This document shows, piece by piece, positions 20,081 through 32,505 of a stretch of DNA of 64,000 nucleotides (positions within the stretch are counted from its first letter, which is position 1; each line of letters opens with the position of its first letter). A program made the position numbers and the translations under genes. Source of the DNA: Notamacropus eugenii (lineage: Eukaryota > Chordata > Mammalia > Diprotodontia > Macropodidae); contig NC_092878.1 in assembly GCF_028372415.1 (NCBI RefSeq), positions 317,501-381,500 of the forward strand, written 5' to 3'. The notes under the pieces were generated by a model that was given only the letters and a program-made list of their open reading frames with translations, searched no databases and had not been told where the DNA came from.

Positions 20081-22829
20081 GGGGGGGCAGAGCCAAGATG
20101 GCTGAGTAGAAAGACACACATTCACTAGCTCTAAACCCACAGCCCATAAAATATTTGTAAAAAAGAACTCCTAACAAATTCTGGAGCAGCAGAAGCCACA
20201 GAACAATGGAGTGGAGGAGATTTCTGTTCCAGAGAGCCCTGAAAACCTCTCACAAAAGGTCCATCATGCTGTGGACCCAGAGCCAAGCCCAGCCCTGCCT
20301 TGGCTGCGTGTCACCTAGAGGAGCAGATATGAGCAGGCTTCAGGGATGGAGTCTCCAGCGGCCACGCAGGTCCCTCCACCCACGGGCCTCAAAGGTTGGT
20401 GAGAGGGTCTTCTCAGCTTGCCGAGAGGGGAGTGGGGTGCCCCTATAACTCAGGCCCCCTCGGGAGGCAGCAGCAGAGGCGGGAGCAGACCAGGGCTCCC
20501 CAAGCAGGCAAGAGCCTGGATCCATTGTTGAAGGTCTCTGCATAAAACCCCTGAGGGAACTGAGACCCGTGAGGTGGCCCTGCCCCCACCTGAGCACCTG
20601 AACTTTATCTCACACTGGATAGCAGCCCTGCCCCCACCCAAAGCCCTGAGGCTGGGAAGCAGCATTTCAATCTCAGACCCCAAGTGCTGGCTGGAAGGAT
20701 CTGGAGGCAAGTGGGTGTGAAGAGAATATTCAGAAGTCAAGTCACTGGCTGGGAAAATGCCCAGAAAAGGGAAAAAATAAGACTATAGAAGGTTACTTTC
20801 TTGGTGAACAGGTATTTCCTCCCTTCCTTTCTGATGAGGAAGAACAATGCTTACCATCAGGGAAAGACACAGAAGTCAAGGCTTCTGTATCCCAGCCCAC
20901 CCAATGGGCTCAGGCCATGGAACAGCTCAAAAAGGATTTTGAAAATCAGCTTAGAGAGGTGGAGGAAAAACTGGGAAGAGAAATGAGAGACATGCAGTCA
21001 AAGCATGAACAGCAGGTCAGCACCCTGCTAAAGGAGACCCAGAAAAATGCTGAAGAAAATAACACCATGAAAAATAGGCTAACTCAATTGGCAAAAGAGG
21101 TTCAAAAAGCCAATGAGGAGAAGAATGCTTTAAAAAGCAGAATTAGCCAAATGGAAAAAGAGGTTCAAAAGCTCACTGAGGAAAAGAGTTCTTTCAAAAT
21201 TAGACTTTATGAGAAACCAAGAAATCACAAAGCAAAACCAAAAGAATGAAAAAATGGAAGATAATGTGAAATATCTCATTGGAAAAACAACTGACCTGGA
21301 AAATAGATCCGGGAGAGACAATTTAAAAATTATGGGACTACCTGAAAACCATGATCAAAAAAAGACTCTAGACATCATCTTTCATGAAATTATCAAGGAA
21401 AACTACCCTGAAATTCTAGAACCACGGGGCAAAATAAGTATTCAAGGAATCCACAGAATACCGCCTGAAAGAGATCCACAAAGAGAAGCTCCTAGGAACA
21501 TTGTGGCCAAATTCCAGAGTTCCCAGGTCAAGGAGAAAATACTGCAAGCAGCTAGAAAGAAACAATTCAAGTATTGTGGAAATACAATCAGGATAACACA
21601 AGATCTGGTAGCTTCTACATTAAGGGATCGAAGGGTGTGGAAAGGGCGTAAAAGGAACTAGGACTAAAACCAAGAATCACCTACCCAGCAAAATTGAGTA
21701 TAATACTTCAGGGGAAAAATATGGTCTTTCAGTGAAATAAAGGACTTTCAAGCATTCTTCATGAAAAGACCAGAGCTGAAAAGAAAATTCGACTTTCAAA
21801 CATAATAATGAAGAGAAGCATGAAAAGGTAAACATCAAAGAGAAGTCATAAGGGACTTACTAAAGTTGAACTGTTTACATTCCTACATGGAAAGACAATA
21901 TTTGTAACTCTTGAAACTTTTCAGTATCTGGATACTGGGTGGGATTACACACACACACACACACACACATGCACACACATGCACACGCACACACACACAT
22001 AGAGACAGAGTGCACAGAGTGAATTGAAGAGGATGGGATCATATCTTAAAAAAATGAAATCAAGCAGTGAGAGAGAAATATATTGGGAGGAGAAAGGGAG
22101 AAATGGAATGGGGCAAATTATCTCATAAAAGAGGCAAGCAAAAGACTTATTAGAGGAGGGATAAAGAAGGGAGGTGAGAGAAAAACATGAAGTCTACTCT
22201 CATCACATTCCACTAAAGGAAAGAATAAAATGCACACTCATTTTGGTATGAAAACCTATCTCACAATACAGGAAACTGGGGGATAAGGGGATAAGCAGGG
22301 TGGGAGGGGGGATGATGGAAGGGAGGACGTGGGGAGGAGGGGGCAATTTGAGGTTGACACTAATGGGATGGGACAGGATCAAAAGAGAGAATAGAAGTAA
22401 TGGGGGACAGGATAGGATGGAAGGAAATATAGTTATTCTTATACAACACGACTATTATGGAAGTCATTTGAAAACTACACAGATATGGCCTATATTAAAT
22501 TGCTTGCCTTCCAAATGGAAGGGGTGGGGAGGGAGGGAGGAAGAGAAGTTGGAACTCAAAGTTTTAGGAACAACTGTTGAGTACTGTTCTTGCTACTAGG
22601 AAATAAGAAATACTGGTAAAGGGGTATAGAAAGTTATTTGGCCCTACAGGACAAAAGAGAAGATGGAGACAAGGGTAGAGAGGGATGATAGAAGAGAGAG
22701 CATATTGGTGATAGGGGCAATTAGAATGCTTGGTGTTTTGGGATGGGGGAGGGGACAAAAGGGGAGAAAATTTGAAACCCAAAATTTTGTGAAAATGAAT
22801 GTTAAAAGTTACATAAATAAAAATTAAAA
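20081..22829 (+). mobile_element. HAL1-like element B, full length, inserted in A
   Basis: A 2.75-kb ORF1-only LINE. The 5' end GGGGGGGCAGAGCCAAGATG, with a GC-rich 5' UTR, runs to about 20,756. ORF1 starts near 20,757 (MPRKGKK, then a stop from an indel) and reopens at 20,917 with MEQLKKDFENQLREVEEKLG and a long coiled coil. A second open stretch (21,209-21,661) carries ENRSGRDNLKIMGLPE and the RRM/C-terminal region (PRNIVAKFQSSQVKEKILQA, FKYCGNTIRITQDL). A deletion around 21,207 removes the EQMEANDF-type linker and shifts frame. After ORF1 the sequence passes directly into a purine-rich 3' UTR with (CA)n at 21,951-21,999 and ends in AATAAAAATTAAAA. No ORF2 (endonuclease/RT) is present, so movement would have depended on L1 proteins in trans. 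Confidence 0.9.
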
Positions 22830-22844
22830 AAAAATTATGGGACT
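22830..22844. repeat. Right target-site duplication of element B
   Basis: Exact copy of the 15-mer at 20,066-20,080. The pair proves insertion by target-primed reverse transcription into ORF1 of element A. Confidence 0.95.
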
Positions 22845-24317
22845 ACCTGAAAGCCATCATAAAAAAAAAAAAAGCCTACACATCATCTTTCATGAAATTA
22901 TCAAGGAAAATTGCCCTGATATTTTAGAACCAAAATAAACATTGAAAGAATCCACCAATCACATCCTGAAAGAGATCCAAAAAGTGAAACTCCTAGGAAT
23001 ATTGTAGCCAAATTCCAGAGTTTCTGGGTCAAGAAGAAAATATTGCAAGCAGCTAGAAAGAAACAATTCAAGTATTGTGGAAATGCAATCAGGATAACAC
23101 AAGATCTATCAGCTTCTACATTATCAAATCAAAGGGCTTGGAATATGATATTCCAGAAGTCAAAGGAACTAGGATTAAAACGAAGAATCACCTATCCAGA
23201 AAAACTGAGTATAATACTTCAGGGGAAAAATCATCATTCAGTGAAATAGAGGACTTTCAAGCATTCTTGATGAAAAGATCAGAGCTGAATAGAAAAGTTG
23301 ACTTTGAAACACAAGAATCAAGACAAACATGGAAAGGTAAACAGGCAAGAGAAATCATAAGGGACTTACTAAAGTTGAACTGTTTACATTCCTACATGGA
23401 AAGATAATATTTGTAACTCTTGAAACTTTTCTCAGTATTTGGGTAGTTGGAGGGATTGTGCACACACACACAAACACACACACACACGTGAGTTGAATAG
23501 GAAGGGATCATATCTTAAAAATAAAATTAAGGGGTGAGGAAGGAATATATTGGAAGGAGAAAGGGAGAAATGGAATGATGTAAATTATCTCTCATAAAAG
23601 AGGTGAGAAAAAGTTTTTTCAATGGACGAGAAAAGGGGGAGGTAAAAGGAAAAAAGTAAAATTACTCTCGTCACATTTGGCTTAAGGAAGAAATAACATG
23701 CACACTCAATTTGGTATGAAAATCTATCTTACACTACAGGAAAGTAGGGGAGAAAGGGATAAGCAGGATGGGGGTGGGGCGATAATGGAAGGGAGGACAA
23801 ATGGGAGGAGGGAGTAATTAGAAGTAAACACTTTTGGGGAGGGACAAGGTCACAAGAATAGAATAAATGGAGAGCAGAATAAGATGAGGGGAAAATATAG
23901 TTAGTCTTACACAACGTGACTATTATGGAAGTCGTTTGCAAAACCACATATGCAATCTATGTAGAATTGCTTGCCTTCTCATTGAAGATGAGTGGGGAGG
24001 AAGGAAGGGAGAGAAATTGGAACTCAAAGTTTTAGGAACGAATGTTGAGAATTGTTTTTGCATACAACTGGGAAATAAGAAATACAGGTAATGGAGTATA
24101 GACATTTATCTTGCCCTACAAGACAAGAGAGAAGATAGAGATAAGGGAAGAGAGGGGTGTGATAGAAGGGAGGGCAGATTGGGGGATGGGGCAATCAGAT
24201 TATATATGATGTTTTGGGGTGGGTGGAGGTTAGAGATGAGGAGAAAATTTGGAACTCAAAATTTTGGGGAAATGAATGTTGAAAACTAAAAATAAACAAA
24301 TAGCCATTTAAAAAAAA
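22845..24317 (+). mobile_element. HAL1-like element A, 3' section (ORF1 end and 3' UTR)
   Basis: Resumes exactly at the interruption with ACCTGAAAGCCATCAT. It carries the ORF1 C-terminal region in two broken frames (23,043-23,249 with QFKYCGNAIRITQDL; then AFLMKRSELNRKVDFETQES), the TTACTAAAGTTGAACTG boundary and the same purine-rich 3' UTR as element B, including (CA)n near 23,460. It ends with AAATGAATGTTGAAAACTAA and an A-rich tail. Like B it has no ORF2. Confidence 0.85.
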
Positions 24318-26975
24318 TTGGATGCTATACCACTTGGAGCATATAAGTTTGGTAATGATATTGCTTCATTATCTATGGTGCCATTTAACAAGATATAGTT
24401 TCCTTCCTTATCTCTTTTGATTAGATCTGCTTCTGCTTTTGTTTTGTCTGAGATTAGGATTGCTACCCCTGCTTTTATTAAATCAGATGAATTTAGGGTT
24501 ATATATTCTGCTCAAATCTTTTACCTTTACTCTGTGTATTCCCCCATTTAAGATGTGTTTCTTGTAAACAACATATTGTTCGATTATGGTTTTTAATCCA
24601 TTCTGCTATCCATCTCAGTTTTGTGGAAGAGGTCCTCCCACTCACATTCACAGTTATGATTACTATCTGTGTCTTTCCTTCCATCCTCTTTCCCACTGTT
24701 TGTGCTTTTAGTTCTCCCTTTTCCCTTCCCTTCCACAATAGAGTTTTAATTTTTGACCACCACCTCCAGCAGTCTTCCCTTCCTTCTTTCACCCCCCTCT
24801 CTTTTACTTCTTTTTACCCTTTCTACTTTTTCCCTTCCTTTTGCATTCCCTTCCCTTTTCTTTCCCCCTTCCCCTCCTACTGTTTATAGAGCTAGTTAGA
24901 ATTGTATACTTCACTAAGTTTGTTGTTCCCTCCTTGAACCAAATCAGATGAGAGTAAATATCAAACAAGGCTCATCTCTCTCCCCTCTTTCCCTTTACTG
25001 TAATATAATTTTATGCCTCTTCCTGTGATGTAATTCTGCCTCTTCCTTTTCACATGTCCTGTTACAATCCCTTTGCACCCTTAAATAACATTTTTATCAT
25101 CACATCATTTATCATTCCCTCTATCTATGCATATCCTTTTTATATTTCATAATAAACATACAATTCTCAAGATTTACAAGTATCATTTTCCCTTATAGGG
25201 ATGAAAATAGGTTGTCCATGTTGAGTAACAAGGATTTTTCCCCTGTTTATCCTTTTATGCCTCTCCTGAGACCAGCATTTGAAGATCAAATTTTCTACTG
25301 AGTTTTGGCCTTCTCATCAGGAAGGTCTGGAAATCCCTTATTTTATTGAATGTCCATCCCCTTGCCTGAAATATTATACTAAGCTTTGCTGGTAATTGAT
25401 TCTTGGTTGTAGTCCCAGTTCCTTTGCCAATTCCTTTGATCTTTTAATGTAGAAGCTGCAAGGTCCTGTGCAATCCTGACTGTAGCCCCTCACTATTTGA
25501 ATGGTTTCTTTCTGACTGCCTATAATACTTTCTCCTTCATTTGATAATTCTGGAGTTTGATATTCCTTGATGTCTTTAGTTTGGGATCCCTTTCAGGAGG
25601 TGAATGGTGGATCCTTTCAATGACTATTTCAACCTCTGGATCTAAGACTTTTGGGAAGTTTTCTTTGATGTTTTCTTGGAAGATATTGTCCATGCTCTTT
25701 TTTCCATCCTGGCTTTCTGGTAGGCCAATAATTCTTAGATTTTCTATCCTGGGCCTATTTTCCAGGTCAGTTGTTTTCCCAATTAGATATTTTATATTTT
25801 ATTAAATCTTTTCATTCTTTAGATTTTGTTTGACTGATTCTTGATGTCTCATAGAGTCATTAGCTTCTACTTACCCAATTCTAATTTTTATTACATTGTT
25901 TTCTTCAGTTAACTTTTGCATCTCCTTTTCTATCTGTCCAGTTATTCCTTTTAAGGAGTTAGTTTCTCCAGTTAGTTTTTGTTCTTCCTTTTCTATTTGT
26001 CCAATTTTCCCAGTTAGGTTTTGTGCTTCCTTTTCCATTTGTCCAATATTCCTTTTTAAGGAGCTATTCTCTTCAATGAATTCTTTTTTCATACTTTTAA
26101 AATCATTGGCCAGTTTTTCTTCTATTTCCCTAATTTGTTTTCAAAATCCTTCTTCAGTCCTTCCAAGAGTGCTCTTTGTGCTTGCAATCAATTCATAGTT
26201 CTTTCTGAAGTTTCAGATGGGAGTACAGTCTCAATGCTGACCCCTTTGGTATTCCTGTTTTGGTACTTGTCCCCACAGAAAGAATCTATGGTCTTTTCTT
26301 TCCTCCTTTGCTTCTTCCTCTTGATGATGATAGTCATCCTTTTCCTGGCATTTAAAGTACATCTCTGCTTCTAGGGCCACAGTTCTTGTGCCTTTAACTT
26401 GAGGCTTTGTGAGTTGTGGCCTCTGGTTCTTTCAGCTAGAAGGTAAAGTGCTGCAGCTTACCTGGTACTGAGCTGGCTGGTGTGAGAAAGCAGAGGCCAG
26501 ATTAAGTTTTTTTGTGTTTCCCTGGATTTACCCAGGAGCTAGCTTGTTAAGTGTGGGGGAGGTCTGGTCTGACCAATGGAGGTCTCCTCTGCAGAGCCAG
26601 AGCATAGCCAAGCTCTGTGGTTGGTGATTCTGCCTGCCCTAGTGTCTTCCCTATTCACCTGAGGTGCTGAGACACTCCTGGGGTCCTGGTGTTGGTGGAT
26701 GCAGGGCTCCACCCCCTTGAGGCTCCATATCTCCTCCCAGTTTGATGAGTGGGACTGTCTGGGACATCTTCGGTCCTGCACTCATCCCCTACCACCACAG
26801 CAAGAGGGACCCTCCTTAGCAATTTCCCTAGCCTTGTGTGCTAAGAAACTGTTTGCCCCTTCTGCTGATCCCACTATTCCAGGATTTTTCTGGGGAGACA
26901 TTTTATAGTTCTTTCCAGGTCAACAAAGGGAGGGGGCAAGAGCTTTTACCAATCACTGTGTCATTTTGGCTCCTG
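24318..26975 (-). mobile_element. L1 with 5' UTR, ORF1 and start of ORF2
   Basis: Minus-strand order: 5' UTR from about 26,975; ORF1 with coiled coil (25,871-26,092: FIEENSSLKRNIGQMEKEAQ and similar heptads) and C-terminal region to about 25,250; an inter-ORF spacer of some 500 bp; then ORF2 from about 24,680 with VIITVNVSGRTSSTKLRWIA, ICCLQETHLKWGNTQSKGK and the AGVAIL block of the endonuclease domain. It ends abruptly at 24,318 inside the endonuclease, against the tail of element A. The rest of ORF2 is not on the other side of A, so a simple insertion of A into this L1 is not supported. Many frame breaks. Confidence 0.85.
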
Positions 26976-27480
26976 GAAGTTCAAGTAGGTGATTTATAGA
27001 CATTTAATCTGTAGGCTAATAATTGCAGGAGCAGCTGCTACAGATACCTCGGGCTCTGCAGCTCTCACTCACACGGTTCTTCTGGAAGCCAGTCCTGGGC
27101 TGATATGCCCAAGATTCCACAGTGAAGCTGCTGCCTCAGATCACCTGGGGCCTCCTATTTGGCTCTTTCACACTGGTGATGCATTGGTACAGCCTGTGCG
27201 CTATGCACTGTGAGCTCCTGCACATCCCCATGGAATAGATCCTTCATATGGAAGTGGGCCCAGTTCTTCCACTGGAGAGCGTTGGGACTGGATTTGTGGT
27301 GGCTAGTTCCTGTATTGCCTTGAGAAAGAAATATTTTTTCAACTGTTCTTGTAGAAATGCTTTAGGTGGGTACCTGTCCCCAAAATCTCCCTACTGCTAC
27401 TGTCACCTGGAATCAGAGTCACCTTCCTCGAGTTCAAAGCCCATCTATTCTATCCCTCTGTTCTTCTTACAAAGTTTGAG
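26976..27480 (-). other. Possible further 5' UTR or separate promoter-like repeat
   Basis: GC-richer than its surroundings and continuous with the 5' end of the L1 next to it. It could be additional L1 5' UTR or part of another element; no coding landmark is visible. 27,480-27,795 holds nothing clear. Confidence 0.25.
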
Positions 27481-27803
27481 AACATCAATATAACTGGACA
27501 AGTTTTGTGGTGTAGTGGCTTGGTTTTGCTTTTTGTTACAGTTACTGAGGTTTATTCCTCCAGGTGTGAATTATTTGTAGAACCTTGCTGTCACACACCC
27601 AGATAAAGAAAATGTGCAGATAGACAGTTCCAGGACACTTCTTCAATAACTAGTATTGTCCATTCCCCAAATCCCTATTTACTATTCCCAAAATTTTGGC
27701 TGCTCAAAAACCCATGCTCTATTCCCCAGAAAAGGAAAAGTTGACCATTGTGGTGGAGATAAGTCAGCCTGGGACACTTCCTACTAACTACTGGGGTCTA
27801 GAC

Positions 27804-28004
27804 CAGGGGTGGGGAACTTTTGGCCTCGAGGCCACCTGTGGCCCTCTAGGTCCTCAAGTAAGGCCTTCTGACTAAATCCAAACTACATAGAACAAATCCT
27901 CTTAATCAAAGTATTTATTCTGCACACAGACTCAGTCAAAAAGGTTGCATACAAAGCCCTAGGAGGGCACATATGGCCTCCAGGGTGCTGGCTCCTTTCT
28001 CTTG
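27804..28004. mobile_element. hAT MITE, second copy
   Basis: About 200 bp, same family as 15,740-15,949: starts CAGGGGTGGGGAACTTTTGG, has CTCTAGGTCCTCAAGTAAGG, and a decayed inverted right half. Flanks GTCTAGAC (27,796-27,803) and GTCCAGAT (28,005-28,012) look like an 8-bp duplication with two later changes. It is older or less constrained than the other copy. Confidence 0.8.
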
Positions 28005-28482
28005 GTCCAGATATTATTCTAAGTGTCAGGCATAGAATTTGGAGAAATGACTGTCCCAAAGTTTTTACTATTGCAGGACAAGCATGAACAATTCTTAACT
28101 CAAAGCCAAATTTAGAGACAGAAGTCATACCAATATTGAAAATGTAATATAACAAATCTCCAGTCTTTTTCCACACTCTCATTTGTCATTTCTTCAGAAT
28201 GAATTCAGTATCATCATCTTACTGTAGATTACTTATGATCTCCACTGCTTGCTTCATGTTTTGTTTTTCCATTCTGGAAAGGAATTTGTAACATTAAATT
28301 GATTTTTCTTTTTTATTTCTTTTTTCACTTTAAATTTTTATGTTGATTCATCTTTCCCTTTTGATTCATTTCATTCCAATTTCCAATGGTGGGGCTATGC
28401 CATTGAGTAAAACATGCTAGGATAATTCATTTTATTTCTTCCCTATTTCTTAGGATTTTATCTTAGCTATTTTTTCCTATAC

Positions 28483-28485
<3 letters not shown>

Positions 28486-28534
<49 letters not shown>

Positions 28535-28560
28535 GATATATATCTATATATCTATATATC
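28486..28560. repeat. (CA)n followed by (TATATC)n
   Basis: About 22 CA units, then TATAGATATATATCTATATA-type sequence able to fold back. Confidence 0.95.
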
Positions 28561-29640
28561 CATGTACTCGATTCTTTTTTCTTTTGTGTGTATTTTACTA
28601 ACTTTTTTTCATAATAGGAGTTATTTCAACTGCACCAATCTTTTTCTATTTTTGAGGCAATATTTTTAGTTTCGGCTTTATTCTTGCTTCTGCCTGGATA
28701 GCCTCTTCTCTGGCATTATGGATGTCTAGATTATTATTTTTGTCATTTGCTTTTGGTTTAATTTTAAAATTCAGAATTTCAGTCATTTTTTTTCTGACAT
28801 AGAAGACCATAACCCTTCTTGAGATATTCAGTCAGATAAGGAAAACATTTCATTAATTTTATTTGTGTGTGTGCCAAATTCCATGTGCGTTACTAAGCAT
28901 AAAAAAGCAATAATAAAAGAGAAGCATTAATCCCAAAGACTTCTAATAAGAAGCATGGACATCATAATCTAAAGAATGTCAAATAAGCAAAAGCACGTGA
29001 TTATTAAACATGAAATACATGTTGTACCATTCTTTTTGCAATCTCTCATCAGAACGATGTTAAAAATCCTCCTCTAAAATTAAATTAAAATCTCTCATCT
29101 GTGTTCTCTTTGCAATCTATCATTTTTTTCTTATATATTTATACTGATTTTACTTTGACCTTTTATTTTTACTAACTTGTTCCTAAAAGCACGATTTCAG
29201 GTATATTTTCAGAATAGAAAAAGAATGCTGTCCAACTAAAATATCACTACCTGTATCATTATGAAACCTAGGACAGTATCTCAAATCTAAGAAGAAAAAA
29301 AACTTATTCTAAAAAACTGATTTTTGCTTTTCTATGTTTATGTGTACATATTCAAAAAGATGTACATATGTGGATATATACATGTATATGAACATTCTAT
29401 GTGTTTATATATGTCACATATGGGTATGTATATTAGATCTAAATGCATATGTTTCTATATGTAGACACTATATATGTCTTTTCATACTATGAAATTTGTA
29501 CTTAAATCTATGTACAGAATATTGTGTGATTTGACTATGTACATATGTGTCATAATCTAATATTATACATACATAGCAATAGAATGCTCTATCTTTTAAT
29601 TTTAAATTACCAGTAACAAAAATACAGCAAATTTCCTATT
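28561..29640. other. AT-rich DNA without recognised genes
   Basis: Long T- and A-rich runs with scattered TATGTACATA-type words (29,340-29,580). No coding or repeat landmark is certain. Confidence 0.5.
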
Positions 29641-29644
29641 ATTT

Positions 29645-30260
29645 CCTAATCTTTGAATCCCTTATATTTTTTTCAGTTTATCTTTCTTGTCTTCCTCAAT
29701 TGATCCTCTTCCTTTTCAATATGATAAATACTTAAGCTTCTGCTTTTATCTTATTATTTTGCACTTTTTTTTTATTCTGCTAATTGTCTATACTCTTTTG
29801 TTGTCTCTGATTAATTCACCTGGCATCAGTTCACACTGAGCTTTCCTTGTTCTCTGTATTCCTCACATTAATAATTTCTTGCAATATTATAATATTCCCT
29901 GAGATTCCTATACCACAATTTTTTGATTCATTCACCAAAAAATAAGCTTCTACTGTTCACAAGTTATTTCTTTTTACATATTTTGAGACTTTCTTCTTAC
30001 TGATGGTTTGCTTAGGGTATATAAGCCTAGTCATAGTAACTCAGTTAAAGAATATGGACATTTGAGGCAATTTATTTGTCAAATTAAATTGTTCATCTAA
30101 AATGGTTGCACCAATGTTCCAGTGTGCCTACCTTCCCACAAGCCCTTCAAAAATCACTTTGAATATCTATGACACATCTTTGCCAGATTAGAAAGTAAAG
30201 AGTTGTGCTTTTCTTTGCATTTCTCTCATAAATAGTCATTTGGAGCATTCTTTCCTGGAT
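29645..30260 (-). repeat. Very old L1 3' end
   Basis: Diverged antisense L1 3' landmarks: CACCTGGCATCAGTTCACAC, ATTCCTATACCACAATTTTT then TTCATTCACC, TTCTACTGTTCACAAG, and TTGCATTTCTCTCATAAATA near the left end of the ORF2 region. Confidence 0.55.
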
Positions 30261-31270
30261 AACAATCTGAAATTCTGGGGGTGGGGCTTTTAGTATCTCT
30301 GGGGTGACCCTTTTTGTTTCTAGGAAGAGGGGCTAGAATGTCCTCAATGAGAAAAGTGCTCTTTTCATGAGATAATGGAGTTATAATTTCAGGCTGAATG
30401 TAGGATCCCTTTTATCAGGAAGTCCCATAAAGGCAAACCAACCATCCCAGGGGAGCTTTGGAAGTGGAATTTGCTGGAATTAGGCTATATAGGAAGTGAG
30501 AAAAGTTGCATATCTAATTCTCATCCACTCCCCAAAAACTGAGGTTGTGGGATTATGCTCACCAGGTGTTGGGGGAGAATATTTGTACATCTATTCTTAA
30601 ATTTTTGAGGACAATATTACTTTGTCTAGACTTGTTTAAGTGGATAAATTGAAGCAGGTTGCTTGGGTCCCCTTAAAATGGAAGAAACATAATCAGTGAG
30701 GCCTAAGACAATAGGAGACACTAGACATCTTGAGTCCCACTACCACTTGATCACCTGAATGCCACAGCAAACTTTTGAGGGAAGAATGAAATGGTACCCA
30801 TTTGACTAGGCAGCAAGGGAGAGAGGTGAACAGAGAATCATTGCTATCAGATACCTTTAGCACAAATTTAAAAAGCAGCTTTAGATTTATTTATTAACTC
30901 TCAATGCCTTTTGTCTTCCAGTTTCTCTATTTCTTTGAACTTTTGTGAGGAGTATTATATGAACCTATTCATTGGTGTCCTGTCTTCCAAGCACTGGGCA
31001 CCTGATTAGTTCTTTTTCTCATGATTTTAGAATATCCTTCTTAATATCAATAACTCTAAGAACTACAGTGCAGAAATTTTGGTATGTTACCTTATGACCA
31101 TCATTGTCTTTCTCATCATTTTAAATGTTTTGTATGATTTATTGTTTGAGGCATCTCTTGTTTAGCATTTCATGCTGAAGCCTCCATTTTAAGGTATCAT
31201 TTCTTTGTACTCTTTGAAGTACTGCTTTGATCGTGTTAAGATCTCTTATTAAGGATTCATGTTAGCAATC
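30261..31270. other. No gene or clear repeat
   Basis: No exon-like or family-specific sequence recognised. Confidence 0.5.
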
Positions 31271-31274
31271 ATAA

Positions 31275-31680
31275 TAAAAGTTAGAAGGGAACTTAGAATC
31301 CACTAAAAACAATGCCTTCTTTCTACAGATGAGGCAACTAAAGCCCAAGGATGAAACATCACATGTAAAGTTACATAGGTATTAAGGATGAGACATTAGA
31401 TTTGAACCCAGATATACATACAAAGGGTAGACACATCATTTTTTTTCTTGTTACATCATGTTCCTGAAATGTCTTTATGAAAATTTTTTAAGAGACAGGG
31501 AAAGACAGAGGTAAAAACAGATGGTGTGAGAAAGACATTTTTGACCAGATAATTAGAGCTAGAATCAACCAGAGATACATATGACATAGTCTAATCGCCC
31601 TCACTTTAGAGATGATTAAATTGAACTTTCAAGGAGGTCACCAAAATGCCCAGCATCGCATGTGCTTGTGATGTATTGAA
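31275..31680 (-). repeat. MIR pieces
   Basis: 31,275-31,420 carries TTCTACAGATGAGGCAACTA and ATTAGATTTGAACCCAGAT. A weaker copy occupies 31,545-31,670 (CACTTTAGAGATGATTAAAT). Both are antisense MIR. Confidence 0.55.
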
Positions 31681-32394
31681 GATGCTTTAAGCACATGCCA
31701 CTCTTTTTCTATGTTAAAGAATTATCAGAGTCAGATTCCTCAATCTATACTCATAATCCATTGTAGTTCCATGATGTTTGTAACCATTGTAATCATTTTC
31801 TAGAAAATTTATCAATGCAATTGAGGAATGTGAGCATTGCAATGTTTCAGGTTTCATTCCTTTTGTATAATTACATTTCGACTCATTGATTTCCATTATC
31901 GAGCCAATACATTTCATTTTCTATACTCTAATCCAATCCTCAGCAAGATGGAGCAACCATGGATAGAGCTGAAAGTTTCTTCCAAATCATATGATGAACT
32001 TACTGGAAGCATACACACAGCTAGATATTCTCAAAAATAGCTAGAATTAAGCAGAATAGAGGGAGACAAGCCAAAGTGCATAGGAACAAATCCCAAAAAG
32101 GAACCAGTAGTACAACAAATGACATTCTCATTTTTGGGCCAGGTAGGAGGGAGTGAATGATGGTCCAGAGAGAGGCTGCTCCTACATTTCACATCAGGGT
32201 TCCACCCAGCTCTCTCTACACCTGTCATCATTCTATTCAAAACAGTAGCTCGAGAGAGTAATTATGAATTCCTAGGAGTATGATCACAATCATAAGGACA
32301 GATGTCTAGAGCAAAGGGACATTTAATGACTTATTCAGTATTTAAGCACCAAATATATGGTCAAGACCAGAATACCCTCAGCTCTTTGAGTCTT

Positions 32395-32505
32395 GGAGGG
32401 CATCCTTTGTACTCCCTGGGTAACTCTAGGTGAATCATTGGCTTTCCTAATGGCTTCAGTTTATTCATGATTACACTGAGGTCCAAATGAATGGCCTCAG
32501 TACTT
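32395..32505 (+). repeat. MIR piece
   Basis: CCTGGGTAACTCTAGGTGAATC and GGCTTCAGTTTATTCATGAT, diverged. Sequence from 31,690 to 32,390 and from 32,510 to 35,300 contains short chance frames only. Confidence 0.45.

Noticed and set aside
24623-24889. 88-codon plus-strand hydrophobic frame
   Set aside because: It is the complement of the pyrimidine/purine-rich spacer and ORF2 start of the minus-strand L1.
19806-26092. Coiled-coil frames as host structural proteins
   Set aside because: They are ORF1 of L1/HAL1 elements, proved by flanking LINE 5' UTR, 3' UTR, TSD and the FKYCGN-IRITQDL block.
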